A DNA stretch of 13,022 bases, from NCBI GenBank assembly GCA_031276935.1, contig JAISMD010000027.1:1-13022 (forward strand), written 5' to 3'. Position numbers and translations under genes: made by a program. Under the pieces are notes generated by a model that saw nothing but the letters and a program-made list of their open reading frames with translations, ran no database searches and had not been told where the DNA came from. Below are positions 6,709 to 13,022 of the stretch, piece after piece. How positions within the stretch are numbered: the first letter of the stretch is position 1; every line of letters begins with the position of its first letter. The stretch is from Puniceicoccales bacterium. GTDB taxonomy: Bacteria; Verrucomicrobiota; Verrucomicrobiia; Opitutales; LL51.

Positions 6709-7725
6709 TCACTTGGATTTATTGGGAAAACACGGAGAAAGGAAATCGCCCGCCGCTGCATCGGAGAGATTTTCTAAATCGGAGAGAATGTTGTCATTGA
6801 AATCCTCATCCGATGGTTTCATGCCCTTCAAAAGGGCGCTATTGGGGAGATGTGATTCGTCATATTCCCACAGCAAAGGACTTGAAAAGGGAGGAAATGA
6901 ACTGGGACTATGAACGGTTTCTGTGCTGAAATTTAAAATATCATGGGGCGTTTTTTGAGGATCATCGGGATAGGGCGTTTCGTTTTCCATCGCCGGGAAA
7001 CGAAAACTGGGCAGAGAAGACGATAAACTCGGGAAGTAATCGGTCTCGGAACTCAAAACCTCATCGTTTATTACCTGTGCGTTGTATAATATTTCGCTTT
7101 CTAATAAAATTCTGTCAGCGGTGCCGGCTCCGTCGGAGGTATTCATTATTAATCCTTTTTGGAAAAGGGCAGAAAGATGTCCCTGCTCTCTGGGTAAAGT
7201 ATTGACAACGATGGCAAAGAGAGATTGGAAGTACGGATTTTGTTTTAAAAAAGGCGATCGGGCTACGATATTTGCAAATTTGAGGCGCATATCATAGGAT
7301 TGTTTTAAAATGAAGTCCCTTAACCAAACTTTTTGGCGTCGTACGTTTCTTTGCATATTGTCGTGAATTCGTTTAACCGCACCGAAACAGGCTTTTCGTT
7401 TAGGTAGGGAAACAAGACTCATGAGAAGAAAAGCATTTTTTCTACTTATGGCGGTTATAACTTTTTTCTGAAAAGATCTTCCCATTTCCTTTTCCGAGCG
7501 GTGATGATCGGAAGTCGGTTTTATTGCTTCGGATTGGGGCGTTGTGGAGGGAAAAAGATTTTCCATTCCCACGGGGCCATTGGACAGAAACCGCTGTTCT
7601 CTGACCATGGGCACGGAAATTTTATCCACATTTTCACTTGCCGAAAAAGCGGGTCCATTCGAAAAAATAAGAAAAATTCCAAGCCCTGCAAAAAGCTTCC
7701 CTAGTTTTTTCCATACAATCTCCAT
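6709..7725 (-). CDS. Exported protein of unknown function
   Basis: I do not recognise this 338-residue protein. From the ATG at 7725 it has a convincing signal peptide: short basic start (EIVWKKLGK), hydrophobic core (LFAGLGIFLIFS) and a likely cleavage after PAFSA. The middle (about 80-170) is rich in Lys and Arg, with a hydrophobic patch (NAFLLMSLVSLP). A second basic stretch, NMQRNVRRQKVWLRD, follows. The last 120 residues or so are Ser/Pro/Asp/Glu-rich with SLSSSLPSF and PPFSSPL, and look disordered and acidic. No enzymatic motif is visible. The frame is open to a TTG at 7776, but that start would spoil the signal peptide and overlap a promoter-like TTGACA. There is no ribosome site before the ATG. 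It lies 163 bp downstream of bamA on the same strand and converges with ftsI. It may act in the periplasm or outside the cell; anything more is a guess. Confidence 0.7.
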   Translation of the reverse strand: MEIVWKKLGKLFAGLGIFLIFSNGPAFSASENVDKISVPMVREQRFLSNGPVGMENLFPSTTPQSEAIKPTSDHHRSEKEMGRSFQKKVITAISRKNAFLLMSLVSLPKRKACFGAVKRIHDNMQRNVRRQKVWLRDFILKQSYDMRLKFANIVARSPFLKQNPYFQSLFAIVVNTLPREQGHLSALFQKGLIMNTSDGAGTADRILLESEILYNAQVINDEVLSSETDYFPSLSSSLPSFRFPAMENETPYPDDPQKTPHDILNFSTETVHSPSSFPPFSSPLLWEYDESHLPNSALLKGMKPSDEDFNDNILSDLENLSDAAAGDFLSPCFPNKSK

Positions 7726-7735
7726 CTTAAAACTA

Positions 7736-7763
7736 AGACTAAACACTGGGAAAAAAATGTCAA
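7736..7763 (-). promoter_or_regulatory. Possible promoter giving a nearly leaderless mRNA
   Basis: On the minus strand a perfect TTGACA (7763-7758) is followed after 16 bases by TAGTCT (7741-7736), a poor -10 with 3 of 6 matches. If used, transcription would start only a few bases before the ATG at 7725. That would fit the absence of a ribosome site there. The weak -10 keeps this tentative. Confidence 0.3.
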
Positions 7764-7888
7764 TGATTTCCCGCAAAAACGGAACCGAATCATTTCCAAA
7801 AAACTGGTTTTTGGCCGTAAAAATTATTTAAAAATAGGTATTAAGATTTAGTTTTGCAAAATTTTAATTAAGATTTTTTTATAATCTT

Positions 7889-10291
7889 TTAAAAAGACAG
7901 GCCGAAGGAGAAATTAAATTGAACGCCATTTTTTTTCACATCTTTGCCGCAACGTATGGGGTATCCCCAGTCGAGGCGAAGGGGCATTCCAGCAATAAAT
8001 ATGCGCAATCCGAGACCGGCATCAACGTTTAATCCATGCTTGAACAGGCGATGTTGAGCGTTTACATTGCCCACTTCGGTAAAAGCGGCGAGGTAAAAAT
8101 CATCGAAGAGATTGGCTGTGTACTCGAGACAGCCGTAGATAAAAGAATTTCCGCCTAAACTGTTGCCTTTCGAGTCCTTTGGGGAAATTTCACGGAATTC
8201 GAAACCGCGCATCAAACTATCACCACCAAGAAAATAACGTTCCGAAAAGGGAGTTTGTTTACCGGCAAAAGGGAAAATAGTGCCCATTTTTAGGGCCATG
8301 GCGAGATTATGGTCGTATTTTTCGGAAATCGTTATCCATTTTGTTCCATGTAAATCCAAGGAAAACAATTTTGTCTGTCCCCCAAGTCCTGCAAATTGTG
8401 TACCTAGGCTGAGGAAATTCCCCGTTCGCGGGAAAATATAATTATCCCGAGTATCCCGTTCAACGGCGAATTTAATGCGGGAAGAATTGCGTTTTCCGGT
8501 TTCATCTTTAAGCGGTTGAACCGCATCGTTGCTGACGTTACGAATGTTTTTGTGGGTAAAATTATAGGCCAGACGCCCACTCCATAATTCATAGATGCGT
8601 TTGCGAAAGTAGGGCTCGAAACCGATATCCGTTTGTTCGTAGTCCGGTCCACTGTAATTGCTATCCGATTGACGGTACTTCGTTTTATTCCCGAAAACAT
8701 CTACACCAAAGGCTAATTCTCGGTCGAAAAGATAGGGTTCCTCAAAGGAAAACCGCAGTTGACTCATCCGATTTCCAACCTGAATACGGGCACGGGCTTT
8801 TTGACCACTACCTTGAAATTTTGCCTTGGAACCGAGTAAATCAAAGTTTGATTGGGAAATTTCCAGAAAAATGCATTGATTATTTTTTGCGCTAATGGCG
8901 CCACCGGCCTGTATATTCCCCGTATTTTTTTCCTTCACATCGATTTGGATATGTTTATGATCCGGCACGTCTCCATCGGTAATGTCGCAAACCACGCTTT
9001 CAAAAAAACCGGTATTCTGCAGGCGATTTTCGCTCTGCCGCATCTTGGTGTGGTTGAATTTATCACCGGGAGCAAGGGATAGTTCCCGGAGAATGACCTT
9101 ATTTTTCGTTTTGTAATTACCTCCGATGGCAACGGAACCGACATAGGTCAGCGGAGCTTCTGTGATTGTAAATTTTACGGCAATTTTGTTGTCCCGGAAA
9201 GTGGGGATTTTTTCGACGGTGACGTCGCTGTTGATATAGCCATTGGCGGTGTAAAAATTGCGAATCCTTTCCGAGGCGTCGGCGATATTTTCTGGGGAAA
9301 ATGGATCCCCTTCCTTTAAATTGGAAAGTAATGCGTGGATTTTATCGTCGGAATAAATTTTGTTTCCCGTGAACTCAATCTTTCCGAGAAAATACCGTTG
9401 TCCGAGTTCGGCTGTAAATTCTAAAATCCCCTTCTTTTTTTCGTCGAATCGGAGTTCGGCGCGAACAATTTTTCCGTCCAAATAACCGGCGTTAGCGATC
9501 TCATTGACCATCATTTCCCGATCAATGGTGAGTAGGTCGCCGATGAAATAACCTTTTTTCGTAAAAAATGAAAGAATAGACCAGGTTTTGAGGAGCATTT
9601 TTTTGCGAATTTTTTCCGTTTTTACGTCACCAAAATGAACAAAACGAATCGTCGAAATATGCTGCGCCTTCCCAGGAATAATGTCGAAAATGACCTTCAC
9701 ATACTTTGGATCTTCCGTTGGAACAACCGTGGAAAAGATCGTTGGTTGCGGAAATCCTTGGCCCTGGTAATGGCGGAAAATCGTTTGTTTATCGTCATTG
9801 ATAGAGGTCATGTTGAGGTACGCATCCCGCTCCGTTCTTATTTCCTTTCTAAGCCGTTTGTTATGGATTTTTTCATGGGGGAATTCGATTTCCCGGATCT
9901 TCGGACGTGTCACCATGGATAGGGTTAGATCCAAAGTCCCCTCATTATTTTGATCCGCGGATAGGTAAATATCGTCGAAAATATTGACTGCCGCTAGGGC
10001 ATGGATGGCTTCGTCACCGATGTAGGGATTGAACGGATCCCCTTCGCATCGTTTGATGTGGGAACGGATAAAGTCTTCGTTCTTTGCCTCTTTACCGTCG
10101 ACCATAATCCTGATCTTTGCGATGGTTGCGGTACCTTGTTGTTCACTTTTTTTCTGATAGGAAGAAAAAACGGTCTTTCCGTTTCCTTCGGAAGTAAATT
10201 TTTCCGCAAAGATAGGAGTCCCTCTAAAAGAAACCAGATTCATTACTAAAAATGAACAAAGGGCAAGATTAGGTATTGTTTTCCTGGGCAT
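7889..10291 (-). CDS. bamA: Outer membrane protein assembly factor BamA
   Basis: BamA is the central Omp85 subunit of the complex that folds and inserts outer-membrane beta-barrels. From ATG 10291 the protein has 800 residues: a signal peptide ending TPIFA, then five POTRA domains spanning roughly 55-455. A repeated GxxxF/Y and GDPF pattern is visible in them, for example CEGDPFNPY, KEGDPFSPENI and APGDKFNHTKM. The C-terminal 16-strand barrel covers about 457-800. The barrel has the conserved loop-6 motif RGF (residues 695-697, in GGDSLMRGFEF) and ends in Phe (NFSFGLSF), the usual signal for outer-membrane insertion. Length is normal for the family. The ATG lies inside the last 23 bases of dnaB, so the two genes overlap. 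A TTG three codons further up is also open. Neither start has a clear ribosome site, which suggests translational coupling to dnaB. No strong terminator follows; only a low-GC inverted repeat is present at 7869-7888. Confidence 0.95.
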   Translation of the reverse strand: MPRKTIPNLALCSFLVMNLVSFRGTPIFAEKFTSEGNGKTVFSSYQKKSEQQGTATIAKIRIMVDGKEAKNEDFIRSHIKRCEGDPFNPYIGDEAIHALAAVNIFDDIYLSADQNNEGTLDLTLSMVTRPKIREIEFPHEKIHNKRLRKEIRTERDAYLNMTSINDDKQTIFRHYQGQGFPQPTIFSTVVPTEDPKYVKVIFDIIPGKAQHISTIRFVHFGDVKTEKIRKKMLLKTWSILSFFTKKGYFIGDLLTIDREMMVNEIANAGYLDGKIVRAELRFDEKKKGILEFTAELGQRYFLGKIEFTGNKIYSDDKIHALLSNLKEGDPFSPENIADASERIRNFYTANGYINSDVTVEKIPTFRDNKIAVKFTITEAPLTYVGSVAIGGNYKTKNKVILRELSLAPGDKFNHTKMRQSENRLQNTGFFESVVCDITDGDVPDHKHIQIDVKEKNTGNIQAGGAISAKNNQCIFLEISQSNFDLLGSKAKFQGSGQKARARIQVGNRMSQLRFSFEEPYLFDRELAFGVDVFGNKTKYRQSDSNYSGPDYEQTDIGFEPYFRKRIYELWSGRLAYNFTHKNIRNVSNDAVQPLKDETGKRNSSRIKFAVERDTRDNYIFPRTGNFLSLGTQFAGLGGQTKLFSLDLHGTKWITISEKYDHNLAMALKMGTIFPFAGKQTPFSERYFLGGDSLMRGFEFREISPKDSKGNSLGGNSFIYGCLEYTANLFDDFYLAAFTEVGNVNAQHRLFKHGLNVDAGLGLRIFIAGMPLRLDWGYPIRCGKDVKKNGVQFNFSFGLSF

Positions 10292-11645
10292 AGTTTTCAA
10301 ATCGAGTTAAATTTTTTCTGAAGGCGAGACGGACGACTCCAATCGGACCATTCCGCTGCTTTGCAATAATTAGATCCCTCGTGACGAGATCAAGTAAAAC
10401 TTCTCCCTGATTATCACCGTCGTTTTCCCTATGTTTGGCCAGCATCAAAACCACATCGGCATCCTGTTCAATGGAACCGGATTCCCGTAGATCGGAGAGG
10501 CGGGGTTGACGATTTTCCCTATCGGAATCGCGATTGAGTTGGCTCAAGACGATAACCGGAATGGATAATTCCTTTGCCATTGCCTTTATTCCACGGGAAA
10601 TCTCGCTAATTTGTTGTTCCCGCGGGACCTTTGAATCGGGACTGGCCAAAAGCTGGAGATAATCAATGATGATGAGTCCGATTTTATGTTTATTGTACAT
10701 TCGACGTGCCTTGGCACGTAATTCCGTAATGGACATCCCGCTGGATTCGTCGATCCAGAATGGGGATTGTTTCAGTTCCTTGGCCATGGCGCTGAGGACC
10801 GTTAGTTCACTTTTCGGCACAAAACCGTTTCGCAGGCGGGCCATATCTACTCCGGAACGACTACACAATAGGCGCATAGCCAATTGTTCGGAAGACATTT
10901 CCAGGCTAAAGAATAGCGTGGGGATTGATTTTTTATCCTTAGTTATGACTGCATTTTCGGCCATATTGAGGGCGAGACTCGTTTTCCCCATGGACGGACG
11001 GGCTGCGATTACAATCATTTCTCCAGGATGGAAGCCGAAAGTAAGCCGATCGAGGTCGATGAAACCGGAACTAATTCCCGTGGCTTGACCCCGGTGTTGC
11101 AACATGCGTTCGATGAGAATAGCGGCATTATCGATGGGAGTTTTGATATGTTCGATGGAATCGGCGATACGATTCTCGGAAATGGCGAAGATGGATTGTT
11201 CGACGTCATCGAGAAACTGTCCCACGTCATCCACACCACCGTAGGCATCTTCCGTTGTTTTATTGGCGATGGCGATCATCTTCCGCAGCAGGTAGAGATC
11301 CTTTACGCGGCTAATGTAGTACTTTAGGTGGGCCGGCGTATCAATCCGATTGGTGATACTGTTGATGTAGTCATGGCCTCCGACCTTTTCCAATTCACCT
11401 CGGGCAGCTAATTTTTCCCCGACGATGAGTTCATTAACCGCTATACCGGAGCCGTAAAGTTCGAGCAGGATGCGGAAGATTAGGCCATGGGCCGGAAGAT
11501 AAAAGGAATCGGACGTAATTTTCTCCTGGATACACATGGTCATGCTATCCAGACCGCCGTCAATGATGCAACTCGCCAGAAGGGCCTGTTCAAATTCTAC
11601 GCTAAACGGTGGTGTGCGATGGATTTCCTTTGTTTCTTTGGCCAC
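10269..11645 (-). CDS. dnaB: Replicative DNA helicase DnaB
   Basis: DnaB is the hexameric 5'-3' helicase at the replication fork. The 458-residue protein has the N-terminal primase-interacting domain (about 12-115, opening PPFSVEFEQALLASC), a linker, and a RecA-like motor. Motor motifs are Walker A ARPSMGKTSLAL (Lys221), Walker B LIIIDYLQLL (Asp328), the ESGSIEQDADVV motif (388-399) and KQRNGPIG with a likely arginine finger (Arg431). Length is normal and there is no intein. The start is GTG 11645, with GGAAGAG 5 bases upstream. The first residues (AKETKEIHR) are plausible and no better start is seen. Its 3' end overlaps bamA, an unusual pairing; rplI, ssb or radA are more common neighbours. 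It lies about 7 kb from the putative origin but is transcribed toward it, against the expected fork direction. Confidence 0.96.
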   Translation of the reverse strand: MAKETKEIHRTPPFSVEFEQALLASCIIDGGLDSMTMCIQEKITSDSFYLPAHGLIFRILLELYGSGIAVNELIVGEKLAARGELEKVGGHDYINSITNRIDTPAHLKYYISRVKDLYLLRKMIAIANKTTEDAYGGVDDVGQFLDDVEQSIFAISENRIADSIEHIKTPIDNAAILIERMLQHRGQATGISSGFIDLDRLTFGFHPGEMIVIAARPSMGKTSLALNMAENAVITKDKKSIPTLFFSLEMSSEQLAMRLLCSRSGVDMARLRNGFVPKSELTVLSAMAKELKQSPFWIDESSGMSITELRAKARRMYNKHKIGLIIIDYLQLLASPDSKVPREQQISEISRGIKAMAKELSIPVIVLSQLNRDSDRENRQPRLSDLRESGSIEQDADVVLMLAKHRENDGDNQGEVLLDLVTRDLIIAKQRNGPIGVVRLAFRKNLTRFENYAQENNT

Positions 11646-11847
11646 GGTACTCTTCCAACCAGGATCACCTAAAATATCGCCTTAGCAAGCACAAATTACG
11701 GGGATGTTCCCCCACTTTTCTCCCCACGGTTAAATGATTTTATGGAATGAGGGCGACGGATATAATTTACGGAACGGAGTTTCCTTTATTAAAACTATTG
11801 ATACGGCAGAAAGATTTAAATAATTCGGACCTGGAAAGTATTTTCAC
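11646..11847. other. Intergenic region upstream of dnaB
   Basis: About 200 bp between the groEL terminator and the dnaB start contain no supported gene. A small GC hairpin (GGGG 11700-11703 with CCCC 11709-11712, 5-base loop) and a GGGGAG run lie here. I see no convincing -35/-10 pair for dnaB, though its promoter should be in this stretch because groEL is closed by a terminator. Confidence 0.5.
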
Positions 11848-11889
11848 AAAATAAAAGCCGAAACTATTTCTAGTTCCGACCTTTATTTT
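11848..11889 (-). terminator. Rho-independent terminator of groEL
   Basis: Two 19-base arms (11848-11866 and 11871-11889) flank a 4-base loop that reads GAAA on the minus-strand RNA. All 19 positions pair on that strand, 16 as Watson-Crick and 3 as G-U. On the plus strand the same three positions would be A-C mismatches, so the element is built for minus-strand transcripts. The descending arm ends UUUUAUUUU and supplies the U tract. It begins 17 bp after the groEL stop. Confidence 0.85.
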
Positions 11890-11905
11890 GGTATGGGTGT
11901 TTTTT

Positions 11906-13022
11906 TTACATCATATCGTCCATGGCCGGATTGGGGCTGTGACGGCAGGAAGATTTTTCTTCGGGAATATCGGCGACGATACATTCCGTGGTGAGTAGCA
12001 GACCGGCAATGGAAGCCGCATTTTGGAGGGCGGTACGATTGACCTTTGTCGGATCGACTACACCGGCCGCGATGAGGTCTTCGAATTTACCCGAAGCCAC
12101 ATTGTAGCCGTTGGAGCCATTCATTTTGAGGACTTCTTGGACAATGAGTCCGCCTTCTACTCCGGCGTTTTCGCAGAGTTGGCGTAGCGGTGCTTCGATG
12201 GCACGTTTAATAATTGTGGCGCCAATTTTCCCGTCCGAACAGGGGATGTCGAGTTTGTCGATGACCGCTGAAGCCCGTAGAAGTGCGACACTTCCGCCAG
12301 CGGATATACCTTCTTCGACGGCAGCTCGCGTAGCATGGAGGGCATCGTCTACCCGATCTTTCTTTTCTTTCATCTCCGGTTCCGTGGTCGCACCGACCCG
12401 AATAACTGCAACTCCTCCCGCTAATTTTGCTAACCGTTCCTGCAATTTTTCCCGATCGTAATCGGAGGTTGATTCCTCGATTTGATGGCGAATTTGCCTA
12501 ATGCGGGCCTGAATGTCACTGGAATTCCCATTGCCTTCCACGATGGTGGTGTCTTCCTTACTGATCGTAATTCGTTTAGCACGGCCAAGGTCGTTTACGG
12601 TGACGTTTTCTAATTTAATACCCAGGTCTTCGGAAATAAATCGACCACCGGTCAGAATGGCAATATCTTCCAACATCGCCTTGCGCCGATCGCCGAATCC
12701 CGGTGCCTTCACCGCACATACATTCAACGTCCCCCGTAATTTATTGACCACCAAAGCGGCAAGGGCTTCGCCTTCCACATCTTCCGCGATGAGCATCAGA
12801 GGTTTTCCTCCCTGGGCGACGGTTTGCAAAAGGGGAAGCAGGTCATTGAGAGCACTAATTTTTTTCTCGTAAATGAGAATGTAGGCATTTTCGAGAACGC
12901 ATTCCATGGAATTGGGATCGGTTACGAAATAGGGACTGAGATAGCCCTTATCGAACTGCATACCTTCTACGACTTCCAGCGAAGTTTCAATGGTCTTTGC
13001 CTCTTCAACGGTGATGGTCCCG
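11906..13022 (-). CDS. groEL: Chaperonin GroEL (C-terminal part)
   Basis: GroEL is the 60-kDa chaperonin that folds proteins inside a double-ring cavity with GroES. The gene enters from the right edge; 371 codons to the stop are present, matching E. coli GroEL from about residue 170 onward. Recognisable blocks are [78 protein letters not shown] and [14 protein letters not shown] with the ATPase Asp (codon 12346-12344, E. coli Asp398). In the following loop the third Gly of AGGG is Ser (AGGS, codon 12292-12290, E. coli Gly416 position). The C-terminus, [15 protein letters not shown], lacks the Gly-Gly-Met repeats usual in the cavity floor. It may be one of several groEL copies, as is common in the PVC group. 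Any groES or CIRCE operator would lie outside the window. Confidence 0.95.
   Translation of the reverse strand, partial: GTITVEEAKTIETSLEVVEGMQFDKGYLSPYFVTDPNSMECVLENAYILIYEKKISALNDLLPLLQTVAQGGKPLMLIAEDVEGEALAALVVNKLRGTLNVCAVKAPGFGDRRKAMLEDIAILTGGRFISEDLGIKLENVTVNDLGRAKRITISKEDTTIVEGNGNSSDIQARIRQIRHQIEESTSDYDREKLQERLAKLAGGVAVIRVGATTEPEMKEKKDRVDDALHATRAAVEEGISAGGSVALLRASAVIDKLDIPCSDGKIGATIIKRAIEAPLRQLCENAGVEGGLIVQEVLKMNGSNGYNVASGKFEDLIAAGVVDPTKVNRTALQNAASIAGLLLTTECIVADIPEEKSSCRHSPNPAMDDMM

Noticed and set aside
7840..7888. AT-rich inverted repeat (AAGATT/AATCTT) and direct repeat ATTAAGATTT after bamA
   Set aside because: A six-pair stem without G+C strength; too weak to call a terminator, and short repeats are expected in such AT-rich DNA.
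11700..11713. GGGG-ATGTT-CCCC hairpin upstream of dnaB
   Set aside because: Only four pairs, no following U tract and no known regulator motif; noted but not called.
1..13022. Mobile elements, CRISPR arrays, defence systems
   Set aside because: No transposase, integrase, phage or cas-like protein and no regularly spaced direct repeats were seen. The only phased repeats are the DnaA boxes.

Overview
The window looks like chromosomal DNA of a diderm bacterium with coding G+C in the mid-40s per cent. BamA shows an outer membrane, and RNase HIII, DnaB and an unusual HAD phosphatase resemble those of the PVC superphylum. My best guess is Verrucomicrobiota, possibly the Opitutia, but this rests on remembered family resemblance and is tentative. 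Nearly all genes are core housekeeping. I see no insertion sequence, prophage, CRISPR array, rRNA or tRNA.

Left arm (1-2672), all on the minus strand: the first 113 codons of an exonuclease III gene (xthA, cut by the window edge), prfB (release factor 2) and rnhC (RNase HIII).

Centre (2673-3395): about 720 bp without a convincing gene. It holds what I read as a chromosomal replication origin. Eight DnaA-box-like 9-mers form two helically phased arrays: five in one orientation (3096-3148) and three in the other (3167-3197), at 10-12 bp spacing. A perfect TTATTCACA-type box follows at 3204-3212, a further near-match at 3249-3257, and a 16-bp near-perfect parS-like palindrome at 3232-3247. An AT-rich stretch and a T-tracted hairpin lie on the left flank. 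Genes diverge from this region, and hand-counted sample rows suggest a G/C strand-skew change across it.

Right arm, plus strand (3396-6668): a glycine-zipper lipoprotein, a HAD-superfamily phosphatase with an acidic insertion, and an FtsI-type penicillin-binding protein. A TTGACT/TACATT promoter sits before the first of them and they probably form one unit.

Right arm, minus strand (6709-13022): an unrecognised exported protein, bamA, dnaB (whose 3' end overlaps the bamA start) and the last 371 codons of a groEL. The groEL product lacks the usual Gly-Met tail and has Ser in place of a Gly in the ATP-site loop. A strong strand-polarised terminator follows groEL.

Together the genes serve replication and repair (oriC, DnaB, RNase HIII, ExoIII), translation termination (RF2), cell division (FtsI), envelope assembly (BamA, lipoprotein) and protein folding (GroEL). 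The origin-like region is the most interesting part of the window because no dnaA, dnaN or parAB lies beside it here.
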